Assembly (NCBI GenBank): GCA_964631345.1
Contig: CAZVWE010000001.1
Location: forward strand, 372,001-436,000
Direction of reading: 5' to 3'
DNA length: 64,000 nucleotides
DNA from: MGBC163016 sp964631345
Lineage (GTDB): Bacteria > Actinomycetota > Coriobacteriia > Coriobacteriales > Eggerthellaceae
Position 1 is the first letter of the stretch; each line of letters begins with the position of its first letter. Below the pieces are notes generated by a model, which did no database searches, was not told the origin of the DNA, and was given only the letters and a program-made list of their open reading frames with translations. The position numbers and the translations under genes are program-made. This document shows, in pieces, positions 25,892 through 35,649 of the stretch.

Positions 25892-28402
25892 CTACTCAAC
25901 CACAAGATCCTTGAGGAAAGGATCGTTCTTGATGGAACCGGGGTAGTTCTGCTGGCTCTTAAGATCTTGAGGAGCAACCTCTTTGATAGGTGGCTTATCA
26001 GCCTTAACAATGCGGCAGCACAACGCCTTCATCGGAGCGCCAAAACCGTAATGGCCAATAACGTTATTAGGAACAAGAGTGTTGATGTTTGAAATCCAGT
26101 TGTCACCAATTGATGGCTCGTTCATATCTGCCTCTGGATACCACCAACCATGGTCAGCCATAACAACATTAGGCTTAACAATTGGAGTAACCTTTGCCTT
26201 CTCATAGCAGTGACCCCATGGATTTTCGATTCTTACCCAATCGCCATCCACTACGTCAAGCTTGTCAGCAAGCTCTGGATTCATCTGTACATATGGATAC
26301 TCTTTGATCTCACGAAGCATCTTTGATTGACGGTGCTCAGAGTGGAACGATGCCCAGTTACGAGCTCCAGTGGTAAGAACTAGAGGATAATCCTCTTTCC
26401 AGTTTGGATGCTCTTTGGTGTATTCACGCATGAACTTGTTTGCCTCAGAATCATGCAGTGGATCATCCGCTGTTGTATCTTCCCAATAAGGGCTAAATAC
26501 TGGCTCTTCATAGTATGGCAGTGGGTCACCATCACATGCAGCAAACATAAGGCTCATAAGCTCTATCTTGCCAGTTGTGGTGTTAAAGCCTGGCTGGCCA
26601 TCATTTCTAAGCATGCCGCGCTCATACTTGCGATACTCAGTTTTACGAGAAACCTGAACATGCTCTTTGAGGTACTCCCAATCATGGTTAAATCCAACAA
26701 CCTTGGTTAAGTCTTCTGTAATGTATTCCTCAATTGAAGAAACCTTGGATTCACCATCAATGTAGAAGTTGTCATGGAATGCTGGTCTTTGAGCCATATC
26801 GTGAATGATTTGATATTCGCTCTTTGCCTCACCTAAAGGCTCAACGCACTTAATCATACCCTTTACAGGACCTGGATGCTCGCCCATAAGCTGGGTAATG
26901 TATCCATCATGCTCAAGCCAAGTTGCAAGCGGAAGGAAAAGGTCACAGCAAGAAGCAATTGTTGGATTCATGAAGATATCCTGTGCCACAACAAAGTCCA
27001 TACGCTTTAAGGCTTTGTGCCAACGTTGTGGAGCGGCTGTATTTGTTGCAGCAATTGGATTGGTATGAAGAATCCAGCAGAAACGAATTGGATATGGCTC
27101 ATCATTTTCGAGTGTATCAATCATTACATCAGGCACTGCTTTACCAAGAAGCAATTGATAAATCTTGTATTGAGCAAGACCGATAGTTGTGTCACGCTGT
27201 TCTTGGGTTACAGGGTTTGGAGGAATGATTTCCTTCTTCTGGTTTGCAGAAGAATCCTCGCCATTGCCATCATATTTATTGCCACCAAAGTCAAGTGTAA
27301 TATTCCAACCAATGTTGGTACCACCAGGAATATCAAGGTTGCCAGTAATAGCAGCTAATGCATAGAGGCAATGTACCGACTGAACTCCGTTAGGGTTCTG
27401 GTCATTTGCAAGACCCATATTGAGTCCCCATGGCTTTTCTGACAAGCAATGTGCAACGTCACGAATCATCTGCTCAGGAACTTCGGTTACCTTTGCAGCC
27501 CACTCAACTGAGTACTCATTTACGCGCTCTTTAAACTCATCAAATCCATAGCACCATTTCTCAACGAAGTCATGGTCATAAAGATCCTCATTGATAATTA
27601 CGTTGAGAAGACCAAACGCTAAAGCAGTATCAGTGTTTGGACGAAGCTGCATGTGATAAAGCGCACGAGTTGAAAGCCAATTAACACGAGGGTCAACATT
27701 AATAAGCTTAGTTCCACGCTTTAAAAGCTCGATGATTGAGTGTCCCCAAGTACCGTCTGGATTAGAGCGAAGTGAGTCACGACCCCAATTCAAAAGGTAT
27801 TTTGGTTGTACCCATTCTGGGTTGTCATAACGTCCAGGAAGTCCATTTGCAAAGTCATATTCGATGTATCCTGCGCCACCGATCATTGAGCAAACGGTAT
27901 CACGTGGAGCCATGCAAGAAAAACCGGTCTGTGTATAGCACTGGTTTGTGGTAACGCAAATACGCGCTGACGTGTTGGTCATGTAACGGCCAGCTTCGCG
28001 TCCAGTACCTGTAAGAACAGTCAAGCTGTTTGGACCATATTTCTCTTTTGTTTCCTTGATCTTTTGCTCGATCATGTCATAGGCTTCATCCCAAGTAATG
28101 ACCTTCCAAGCATCAGCCTTACCACGATCTTTAGGATCGCGATACATTGGATGAACAATACGATCTGGGTGATATTGCAAGTCAAGAACACGCAAGCAAC
28201 GAACACAAAGGCGTCCTTTTGTGATTAGGTCATCAGGGTCGCCTTCAATTTTCGTAACTTTTCCATCCTTAACAAAAGCACGAACGCCGCATCCCATTCC
28301 ATGGCAACCCGGAGGTGACCAAGGAGAGGTGCGATGTACCTCTGTGCCGTCGTCTAGGAACGTTACGCGCGGCTTTGCGTCCTCCTTGATAAAAGTAGCC
28401 AT
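25892..28402 (-). CDS. Molybdopterin oxidoreductase 3, catechol dehydroxylase-like
   Basis: Catalytic subunit of 836 residues. The N-terminal cluster region has Cys33, Cys38, Cys66 and Cys69 (PPGCHGMGC, LCVRC), but Ser26 replaces the first cysteine seen in the cluster-4 enzyme. The likely molybdenum ligand is Cys163 in GFSCMAPR. GLANDQNPNGVQ and HGWWYPE are shared with enzyme 1. No signal peptide. It belongs to the branch that contains acetylene hydratase, pyrogallol transhydroxylase and the gut catechol dehydroxylases, judged from short ferredoxin partner and motif style. The actual substrate cannot be read. A 460-base upstream region with repeats precedes it. Confidence 0.86.
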   Translation of the reverse strand: MATFIKEDAKPRVTFLDDGTEVHRTSPWSPPGCHGMGCGVRAFVKDGKVTKIEGDPDDLITKGRLCVRCLRVLDLQYHPDRIVHPMYRDPKDRGKADAWKVITWDEAYDMIEQKIKETKEKYGPNSLTVLTGTGREAGRYMTNTSARICVTTNQCYTQTGFSCMAPRDTVCSMIGGAGYIEYDFANGLPGRYDNPEWVQPKYLLNWGRDSLRSNPDGTWGHSIIELLKRGTKLINVDPRVNWLSTRALYHMQLRPNTDTALAFGLLNVIINEDLYDHDFVEKWCYGFDEFKERVNEYSVEWAAKVTEVPEQMIRDVAHCLSEKPWGLNMGLANDQNPNGVQSVHCLYALAAITGNLDIPGGTNIGWNITLDFGGNKYDGNGEDSSANQKKEIIPPNPVTQEQRDTTIGLAQYKIYQLLLGKAVPDVMIDTLENDEPYPIRFCWILHTNPIAATNTAAPQRWHKALKRMDFVVAQDIFMNPTIASCCDLFLPLATWLEHDGYITQLMGEHPGPVKGMIKCVEPLGEAKSEYQIIHDMAQRPAFHDNFYIDGESKVSSIEEYITEDLTKVVGFNHDWEYLKEHVQVSRKTEYRKYERGMLRNDGQPGFNTTTGKIELMSLMFAACDGDPLPYYEEPVFSPYWEDTTADDPLHDSEANKFMREYTKEHPNWKEDYPLVLTTGARNWASFHSEHRQSKMLREIKEYPYVQMNPELADKLDVVDGDWVRIENPWGHCYEKAKVTPIVKPNVVMADHGWWYPEADMNEPSIGDNWISNINTLVPNNVIGHYGFGAPMKALCCRIVKADKPPIKEVAPQDLKSQQNYPGSIKNDPFLKDLVVE

Positions 28403-28863
28403 TAAGTAACCTCCTCTTTCTCTTTTCTCTCTTACGCGCTATACGTGGTTTCGCGATGTCTCTGCATACGTAGATATCCGATGGATCTAAGCACTCAGAT
28501 GACCTCTGCACGCCCCCTCTCCCGCGCTTTTAAAACACTTATTCCGAGGCTTAATAAAACCTGGAATACAAAAAATGAAAATGAGCAAGGTGTTTTTTCA
28601 AGCAGTCTCCAAAGCTTTTGAGATGCTGAAAAAACATCAAACAGAGTGCGTCGAAAACTCGACTCTCCCCGTTGTTGTGGTGACTATATCCCAGGCGTTT
28701 GGCATACGTGAAATAGGAAAACCCAGGGACTTTAAGCACTAAGATGACCAGGTCAGATACCTGTTATGCTTCATTGGAATAGCGAGAATGTGATACAGAA
28801 CTAGGGTATTGCCGCATCTGTAGTTTCGGAATATTTTTAATTCCAAACGACTAAGGCAAACCT
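28403..28863. promoter_or_regulatory. Upstream region of molybdenum cluster 3 with duplicated block and hairpin
   Basis: No convincing gene. GCATACGT occurs at 28464 and 28702, each followed 24-31 bases later by TAAGCACTNAGATGACC (28488-28504 and 28733-28749), so a block of about 45 bases is present twice. Between them, 28593-28634 can form a hairpin with TTTTTTCA/TGAAAAAA arms and inner GCA/TGC and TCTC/GAGA pairs. The blocks may be regulator sites for cluster 3. Confidence 0.5.
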
Positions 28864-29316
28864 CTAAAACTGCATAGAACTGTACAGCATGAGCATCCCA
28901 ACCACCACAATCACAATTCCTAAGAGCCTATAAAATGGAAGTCGTTGCTCCCCTGCCGTAACAAATACATTTGGTTTTACTGGATTTACAAAAACCTCAT
29001 AGGTTTTTCCATCAATGAAAGGCACCGCCAGTTTACCAGGGCGTAAATACAAATGAAAAAACATATTTGCACTTCTTCCCTGATATCTTTTTCCTTCAAA
29101 TTCATATGAAAATTCAGGGATGGCTAAAACACAAAACCCACTGGAACGATTTGCCTCTGAGTTTTCGCCATTGCTATCAGATTTCGCAATGTATTTACCA
29201 GGCACTGGTATTTTGCAACGATCTGTAGATAGAGAAATAATTACATCCAAAAAAAGAATAGCGCAGCCAGCAAACAGAATGATTACTGAAATAATGAACA
29301 TGAACGAGTTAGGCAC
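28864..29316 (-). CDS. DUF3592-like membrane protein
   Basis: A 150-residue protein with one N-terminal helix (residues 5-27) and one C-terminal helix (about 128-147) around a soluble segment. The middle contains PEFSYEFEGKRYQG and YEVFVNP, phrases typical of DUF3592 family proteins, whose function is unknown. It is paired with the next small membrane gene (18-base gap). The pair sits between molybdenum clusters 3 and 4 and shows no clear tie to either. Confidence 0.7.
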   Translation of the reverse strand: MPNSFMFIISVIILFAGCAILFLDVIISLSTDRCKIPVPGKYIAKSDSNGENSEANRSSGFCVLAIPEFSYEFEGKRYQGRSANMFFHLYLRPGKLAVPFIDGKTYEVFVNPVKPNVFVTAGEQRLPFYRLLGIVIVVVGMLMLYSSMQF

Positions 29317-29334
29317 TTCTATTCCTTTCAGTTA

Positions 29335-29667
29335 TTAATCTGTGATTGCATCTTGATAGGTAGCGGCAGCGCGTTTGCATTCTTTTGAACGATGATACTC
29401 ACGCATATAATTGATCCAAAAATGAATGCTGATAAATGCTATGAGCATCAGGATACCAAGCGTTATATTATTTGCCTTGGAAACAGCTTCGCCGAAGACT
29501 CCCAAGTACGCTAAAGTCTGCTCGATCAAAATCAAAACAACGAACGATAAGAGCATAACAAGCCCAATACGCAGACTCCGACGAGAAGCCTCTTTATGCA
29601 TATTTGCTTCAGCAGAAAGCTCGCGAATCATCTTATTCGCATGGGAAACAGTCGTCTTCTTCCCCAC
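29335..29667 (-). CDS. Small two-helix membrane protein
   Basis: Not recognised. 110 residues with a basic N-terminus, two hydrophobic segments (about 32-55 and 68-88) and a charged C-terminus. The start MGKKTTVSHANKM follows a GGTGGGG stretch. Upstream of and probably co-transcribed with the DUF3592-like gene. Confidence 0.65.
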   Translation of the reverse strand: MGKKTTVSHANKMIRELSAEANMHKEASRRSLRIGLVMLLSFVVLILIEQTLAYLGVFGEAVSKANNITLGILMLIAFISIHFWINYMREYHRSKECKRAAATYQDAITD

Positions 29668-29846
29668 CGATGCTCCTATTCTTTTTGAAAATAATTACCG
29701 AGTAATATAAAGCCTTTTGATTGAAAGAATGCCTACAAGGCGTAAACCTCGCAGACATTCTTTCGTTGCTAAATTTTATGCACCACTTCAGCTTAGTGTG
29801 CAGTGTTAATCCTTAATTTACGAATTAAGAATGACATACGTTTAGA

Positions 29847-31426
29847 CTAGTTATCCTCCATGGTTTCTTCCATGGTCTTATCGATTGCTTCTTCTTTCTG
29901 AATAGCAGCATTAACTTTTGCTTCATCTTCCTTGTGACGCTTGTCAAGGTCAGCATTAATAATTGCCATTTGCTTAGCATCAAGACGATGCATGAAGAAG
30001 AAGAGAACAAATGCGATGACCAATGTAATAGCAGGAATCATGAAGGTCAAAAATGCGATTCCAGTAACCATCTCTGGCGGCGCAACCTGGATTTCCTTGC
30101 TGTAACCAATAGCACCAAGACCGAAACCGATAAGTGCACCCTGAATGATCTTGCCAATGTTAGGACACCATTGGATTGTACCCATGATGAATGCCTTAGA
30201 AGTCTTGCCCTTCTTCCATTCCTGATAGGCAATGGCGTTAGACATGCAAGAGAACTCGACAGCCATCATCATGTTCGTTCCGAAGAAGCTGGCGCATACG
30301 CAAATGATGAATGGCCAATAGCTTCCTGCTACGAAGAAGCCAGCACCCATTGCAATTGCAGCGATGGCAGTACCAAGCAGGTACGTCCAGCGGTTGCCGA
30401 TGGTCTTTGCGCAGGCTTCGCCCGCAAAGGTCGCAATCAAACCGCAGATATTGGCAGCCGTGAGCATGCCTGCATATAGGGTATTGTCATTGTATACAAC
30501 GGTGCAGAAGTAAATCGCCATCGCGTTCAGAACCATGGTGCATACCGCACGAGCAACCTCGCCGATCCACAAGCCCAAAGCAGGAACGTTCGTAAAGAAG
30601 AACTTAAGAGATTCCCAAACAGAAACTTTCTCGGTAAGACCAGTCTTGATATCCTGGAATTTCTCTCCCTTTTTCTTCGCTGCGGCTTTTGCCTGGCAGT
30701 ATTCCTCTGTTGGATCTTTGCCCTTGAAGAGCATGAACAAACCGACGAATGCGGCAACGAACACGATACCCCAAATGAAAGCAGTAATCGTATAACCGAT
30801 TGGAGTATTCGGACGAGTGTTGGAGGCAAAGTCACCGCCAGCGAAGAAAATGATCATCGGCAGCGAGATTGCAGCGAACAGAACTTTGATGGCCATGTTG
30901 CCCTGCGCTTTACGCGTTGAGAGCAATGAACGGTCGGCCTCTGTGCGAGATACGGCAGTAATAATAGATGTACCAGAAATCATGAACAGATTGATGAAGA
31001 ACTGACCAAGAATGTAGCAACCGCCGATAAGGGCAATCTGGGCTGCGCTTCCAGTCTGAACGCCAATCCAAGTCCAATCAGTCCAAGCACCCAGAATGAA
31101 AATGAATGCCAATGGCGGAGCGATCAGCAAATAAGAACGGTATTGACCCCAACGGAACCAAACCTTCTCGACAACCATAGCAGCGATGAATACGAAGATC
31201 CATGCAGCTAAGCTTGCAGTCGAGGTGATAGAACCCATGACTTCAGGTGCAAGACCAACAGCATTGGTTAGGAAGTAGTTCCAGTATGACGTGAGCATCT
31301 GATTGAAGCCGGAAAACGTCATGAAGCCAATGCCATAAAGCAAACCTGTGAGCTGGGAGACATTGTTGGTTAGCTTTTCAGCTACACCCCCTTTTTCTCA
31401 GGGGCAGAAATCTTGTTTTCAGCCAT
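29847..31426 (-). CDS. MFS/GPH-type transporter with an apparent -1 frameshift near the start
   Basis: A cation-coupled permease of the GPH (MFS_2) type with about twelve helices; GFMTFSGFNQMLTSYW and the large loop before helix 7 are typical. The best ATG (31426) follows AAAGGGGA, but its frame (MAENKISAPEKKGV) stops after 14 codons. A shift of -1 within the run of five A and five G (31387-31396 on the opposite strand) joins it to the long frame, giving GGVAEKLTNNVSQLTGLLYG, a natural N-terminus. Without the shift translation would need a TTG at 31343, inside the first helix region. Either a homopolymer error, a phase-variable tract, or frameshifting. It follows PrpD by 15 bases. Confidence 0.75.
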
Positions 31427-31441
31427 ATTTTCCCCTTTAAT

Positions 31442-32809
31442 TTAGTTGAGATAAGACAAGATCTCTCGAACATTTCCTACATCTTCTAAGTGCAAAAGTG
31501 CATCCGATAATCCATCGATGTCGTTTATTGGATGTTTAGCCAATTTCGCATTGCTCTTAAATTTAGTAATAAGTTGTTCAAGAGAAAGTGGGGCACAAAC
31601 AGCTCCCCTAACGAAGTCAGCACGATTTTCAATAACCGTACCATCCTTCAAGGTGACAATCGCAGTTGCAGAATTTGCATTGTGCGAATCATCAATTTCG
31701 AACTCAAGAATATCGGTTAATGCTAGCGTTTCAGGATCGCCTAGATTCTCTACTTCAAAATCCGCAAGAGTTAGATTGCGTTTTCGAAGCATTGTCGCGA
31801 CAACAAATGGAATCGATACTTTTGAAGTAATACTTGTTTGAGGATGAGCCTTTTCCTCCTTGGGATAAAAAAGGTCATATGATTCTTTGGGACCTTTGAG
31901 TAGTACTTGCTTAATGTCATCCACTTTAAGATCAGGTCTTGATTCAAGTATCTGAAGAATTGCCTCAGCATATGCCTGAGTTCCTTGGCACGAGGGCCAC
32001 ATTTTGTAGGTTACAAGAGTGGAGCCCGTATATTGTTCTCCTAAATACTCCAATAGAGGTTCTGTATTAACATTGTCCTTATAAACAATGCGGAACAGAT
32101 CTTCTATAGCAGTTTTACAACCCTCAAAACCTCTAGACGCAAGGAGAGCACAGCGAATTCCTTCTTGATTGCCAAATGCATCACGAATAGAACGAAATTC
32201 GCAGTTAAATAATGTGTCCCTAATTCCGGACACCCTGTTAACAGCTAATCCTAAAGCATCAATCATTTGACCAGTGCTTAGATGAAGAAGTACACCGGCA
32301 GCTGCAGTAGCTTCAAATACACCAATCGTCGTAATAGGGAAGAAATCGTAATCCCACAAAATATTGCCCTTGACACAATCGGCTAAGCGAATCCCAAGGT
32401 CATTTGCAAGCGCGATCGACAAGATCAGATCTTTACCAGAGACATCTCCTAAGTAATCTGCCAAAGTAATTGCTGCTGGAAAACAACTCCCCGAAGGATG
32501 GACGAGAGGGCGATCAATCCCCGCAGAATCGTCAAAATCTACAGCATGTGTAAGGGAACCATTCATAAAAGCTGCACCTAAAAGCGATGCCTTTTCACCA
32601 TACCCAATTAAGGCACAGCGATTGCCTTCATCAATATCCGCAATCAAATCGTGCACAACATCACTTGTTGGCGCAAGAGTTGTTGCTGGAAACATGATTC
32701 CCAACGTATCCAAGATACTTTTTTTAGCAAATTCGATAGCTAAAGGGGGGAGATTGTCATAGGTAGTGGAAGAAAGATGTTCAGCGATCTTACGCGTGAG
32801 GTCAATCAT
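31442..32809 (-). CDS. MmgE/PrpD family protein 1
   Basis: Member of the family that includes 2-methylcitrate dehydratase, cis-aconitate decarboxylase and iminodisuccinate epimerase. Recognisable family motifs are GIMFPATT, the NGSLTHAVDFDDSAG loop (normally HxxDxDD) and KMWPSCQGTQAYAEAIL. About 455 residues is standard. The ATG at 32809 follows GGGAGGGGGTGAC; an ATG at 32830 is also in frame. It lies in a row PrpD-MFS-PrpD-MFS downstream of molybdenum cluster 4. Acting on a carboxylic acid made or imported in that pathway is an inference. Confidence 0.85.
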   Translation of the reverse strand: MIDLTRKIAEHLSSTTYDNLPPLAIEFAKKSILDTLGIMFPATTLAPTSDVVHDLIADIDEGNRCALIGYGEKASLLGAAFMNGSLTHAVDFDDSAGIDRPLVHPSGSCFPAAITLADYLGDVSGKDLILSIALANDLGIRLADCVKGNILWDYDFFPITTIGVFEATAAAGVLLHLSTGQMIDALGLAVNRVSGIRDTLFNCEFRSIRDAFGNQEGIRCALLASRGFEGCKTAIEDLFRIVYKDNVNTEPLLEYLGEQYTGSTLVTYKMWPSCQGTQAYAEAILQILESRPDLKVDDIKQVLLKGPKESYDLFYPKEEKAHPQTSITSKVSIPFVVATMLRKRNLTLADFEVENLGDPETLALTDILEFEIDDSHNANSATAIVTLKDGTVIENRADFVRGAVCAPLSLEQLITKFKSNAKLAKHPINDIDGLSDALLHLEDVGNVREILSYLN

Positions 32810-32849
32810 ATAGTCACCCCCTCCCGTCATGACCCAATTCCCAAAGCTG

Positions 32850-32972
32850 AAGGCCTTCCTCTCAATAAGGCCTTAACCTTGGAGATTTGATTTTTATCGA
32901 TTTGAACTGCATACCAAAAATTCTTCTTTAATTCCTAAAGAGTGAATTTTTCAAAATCCGGAATCGGTATGC
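32850..32972. promoter_or_regulatory. Nested inverted repeats between MFS and PrpD 1
   Basis: Two nested pairs, GCATACC (32909) with GGTATGC (32966) and AAAAATTC (32916) with GAATTTTT (32944), are followed toward PrpD by AAGGCCTT repeated at 32850 and 32867. The 220-base spacer is longer than others in this operon, so it may carry a processing site or an internal promoter. Confidence 0.45.
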
Positions 32973-33029
32973 TCTAATTCCCTAATAAACGCTATTCCAT
33001 TTGAGAATCACAAAACAATTCACATGTAT

Positions 33030-34202
33030 TTATTTCTTCTTAGCCAAATAACAACCAAATAGGGCACCCGCTAAAACAACTGCAGCGCCACCAAAAATGT
33101 AAAGCCAACCTACTCCAAATGTCCCAAGAATGACACTTCCAATTATTGGAGATAGACACATGTTTATATCAGGACCAATGTAAAAAGTATTAGCTGCCCT
33201 ACCCATCGATTCGTCGGGTACATTCTTTACAGCTTCAGCTTGAAATACAGGGTACAAAGAACCCTGGCCAACACCCAACAGGAATCCACCTATAGTCACC
33301 ATAGCCGTATTGGTCATCAACCCAAGAAATGCTACTGAAATTAGTTCTACTCCAAGCAGCGGAAAAACTATACGCCTTGCACCCAATTTGTCAGCTAACT
33401 TTCCCATAAGTGGACGCCCAATAAGAGCAGCTAAGGCATATCCCGTGAAAAATAACGTCGCGCTTCCAATGCCTCTTTGTGATGCAGCAAGAATTATGAG
33501 TGAAACCGAAATTCCTTGTGGAACTCCGGAGAGTCCCGCCATAATTGTGATGATTGCATTGGGCTTATAAAACAAATTTCGAATATTGAAATTGCTACGT
33601 ATTGCATTCAAATCAAGCCGCTTTGAATGATGATCAGTTTGGTTTGGCCTTTTAAAAACAACAGCCAAAACTACTCCTATAGCCAAAAGACCTGCTGCTA
33701 TTAAAAAGCTGTTTTTATAACCAACCGCTATTCCAACTTGTTCAGATATTGCAGGCCCAATAGCTGTTGAAATAACAGATGAAAGCCCAAGCCATCCCAT
33801 TCCACTATGAAGCTTAGATGCAGGCACTACACGTCCAACCAGTGAAACAACGCACACAGAACGCAAGGCGAAAGACATACCTTGCAATGCACGACATATG
33901 CCTATTAATACCAAAGAATCAAAAATAGTACAGCCAATGGTGGCTAGCAAAAACAAGCTTGCTGATGCAACAAGCAAAGTTTTTTTACTCAAAGCATCAG
34001 CAAGAAAGCCTGTAAATAAGCGTGAGAATAGTGCGGCTCCTGGGGTTAATCCAGCCATGAGCCCTGCTATTGCATACGTTGCCCCAAGTCCAATTGCATA
34101 TACTGCAATTATTGTGTTGGTCATATAACAACCAAACTGAAAAATTAAATCAAAGGCAAGCAGATTAATATATCCAAATGTCCATAACCTATCTTGTTGC
34201 AT
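33030..34202 (-). CDS. MFS transporter
   Basis: 390 residues with twelve predicted helices. The helix 2-3 loop GFLADALSKKTLL and the helix 8-9 loop GKLADKLGARRIVF are MFS signatures. It lies 4 bases after PrpD 2 and belongs to the same transcription unit. Substrate unknown; a carboxylate or aromatic acid is plausible from context. Confidence 0.82.
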   Translation of the reverse strand: MQQDRLWTFGYINLLAFDLIFQFGCYMTNTIIAVYAIGLGATYAIAGLMAGLTPGAALFSRLFTGFLADALSKKTLLVASASLFLLATIGCTIFDSLVLIGICRALQGMSFALRSVCVVSLVGRVVPASKLHSGMGWLGLSSVISTAIGPAISEQVGIAVGYKNSFLIAAGLLAIGVVLAVVFKRPNQTDHHSKRLDLNAIRSNFNIRNLFYKPNAIITIMAGLSGVPQGISVSLIILAASQRGIGSATLFFTGYALAALIGRPLMGKLADKLGARRIVFPLLGVELISVAFLGLMTNTAMVTIGGFLLGVGQGSLYPVFQAEAVKNVPDESMGRAANTFYIGPDINMCLSPIIGSVILGTFGVGWLYIFGGAAVVLAGALFGCYLAKKK

Positions 34203-34206
34203 GATC

Positions 34207-35562
34207 TTAAGCGGTTAGGAGGCTTGTAAGACGTGTAATGCTGCTTTCATTTTCGAGAGTCATTACAGTATTAATTAATTGATCTGCTTTTGATTCCGTT
34301 AGGGCACGGGACGTAAGATCTTTGAATTTACCTATTAATTCATCATCACTTAAAGGATTTTGTATCGTACCTTTTGCATATGGAACTGTCTCAGAAAGCT
34401 CAGTGCCATCATTTAGCTTAATTGTTACGCAAGCAGGACCATCACCCTGGCTAAGAATAGATTTATCATGATCTGATGCATAGTCAATCTTATCAATAAG
34501 GCTGACTATTAAAGGATCATTGATATTCTCTAAAGTATAGTCATAGTAACCATTGCCACCCTTAACGAGACGAAGAGCGCAAGCAAAACGCCCACAAAAT
34601 TGCGACTGAATAACATCTTCTGGATGTATGATTTGTCCAACATTGCCTACTTCACGCTCGAGCTGAGTAATTGTAATGGATGCAATGTCGTCTATGTTTA
34701 TACCCTTTTGTTTTAAAGCTTCAGTTGCATCTATCACCGTATGCTGAGCCGCACAGCAGCAATATGGTTTTATACCAACATCCATTGTGAGATAACGCTC
34801 AGTAAACGGAAGAGTTAGCCACTCCCAATCTGGCTCGCCCTCACATATTCCTCTTATAAAGCTCTTCTTTCCCTCTAATGCCTGTGTAGACCCAGTAATT
34901 CCAGCTTGTGCAAGCAACGCTGAACGAATTCCTGCATATGCACCAATAGCACCCAATGTGCGTTTTACGGTTCCTCCAGAACAACTGTATTCCGTATTAC
35001 CCGACGCTTGCGTTGTTGCTATTGCCAAGGCATTCCTCATTAGATCTTCATCAAATCCTATAAGTTTGCCTGTTGTTGCGGCGGCTCCAAAAGCACCGGC
35101 AACCGCTGTGCAGTGGAAAAATCTATCGCGCATTGCATCTGCAGCATGCGTAATACGCAAGAAAGTTTCATATCCAGTAACTAGCGCGGTCAGAATTTCT
35201 CTGCCTGTACTCAATTGATGTTCACCAACTGCCAGTAAAGCAGGAACTACACATACTGCTGGATGGCTTGTTGTAGTCATTTCTACATCATCCATCTCAA
35301 AGCCATGCCCAAAAACGCCATTACAAAAAGCAGCATCTTCCATATTGGTCTTGTAGCCATAGTAAGTAAGTGTACTTTGGCCTGTACCACCTTTGGCACA
35401 TGTATATGCTGCGGTTTGTCTACCCCAAGGAAGTGTCGCAAAAGCAAGTTGACATCCAAGTTGATCTAACAAAAGTAGTTTTGCTTTATGGATTACTTCA
35501 TCTGGCAAATCCTCATAAGATAGATCTACTGCATGTTTGGCGAGAGTGACTGTTTCTTTCAT
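34207..35562 (-). CDS. MmgE/PrpD family protein 2
   Basis: A second member of the PrpD family (about 451 residues), only moderately similar to the copy at 31442. The family loop reads NGVFGHGFEMDDVEMTTTSHP, with the HP pair, and KPYCCCAAQHTVIDA corresponds to KMWPSC in the other copy. The ATG at 35562 is better spaced from AGAGGAG than the GTG at 35568. Two different PrpD paralogues in one operon suggest two steps, or a heteromer. Confidence 0.85.
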   Translation of the reverse strand: MKETVTLAKHAVDLSYEDLPDEVIHKAKLLLLDQLGCQLAFATLPWGRQTAAYTCAKGGTGQSTLTYYGYKTNMEDAAFCNGVFGHGFEMDDVEMTTTSHPAVCVVPALLAVGEHQLSTGREILTALVTGYETFLRITHAADAMRDRFFHCTAVAGAFGAAATTGKLIGFDEDLMRNALAIATTQASGNTEYSCSGGTVKRTLGAIGAYAGIRSALLAQAGITGSTQALEGKKSFIRGICEGEPDWEWLTLPFTERYLTMDVGIKPYCCCAAQHTVIDATEALKQKGINIDDIASITITQLEREVGNVGQIIHPEDVIQSQFCGRFACALRLVKGGNGYYDYTLENINDPLIVSLIDKIDYASDHDKSILSQGDGPACVTIKLNDGTELSETVPYAKGTIQNPLSDDELIGKFKDLTSRALTESKADQLINTVMTLENESSITRLTSLLTA

Positions 35563-35649
35563 TTGCACAAACTCCTCTCTTCCAAACGACTCGTTTGAGG
35601 CATTTGAAAATTTTTGTTTTAAGTTAAGAACTATTAGTTCAGCTTGAAA

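Noticed and set aside
25892..28402. Twin-arginine signal on the molybdenum enzymes
   Set aside because: None of the four catalytic subunits has an RR motif followed by a hydrophobic stretch, so a periplasmic location is not supported.
29934..30479. Plus-strand open frame of 181 codons
   Set aside because: Antisense to the GPH-type transporter; composition is His/Cys/Asp-rich as expected from a shadow frame.
31343..31343. TTG at 31343 as the true start of the GPH-type transporter
   Set aside because: It would remove the normal N-terminus and has no ribosome site, whereas 31426 has one and becomes in frame after a one-base shift.
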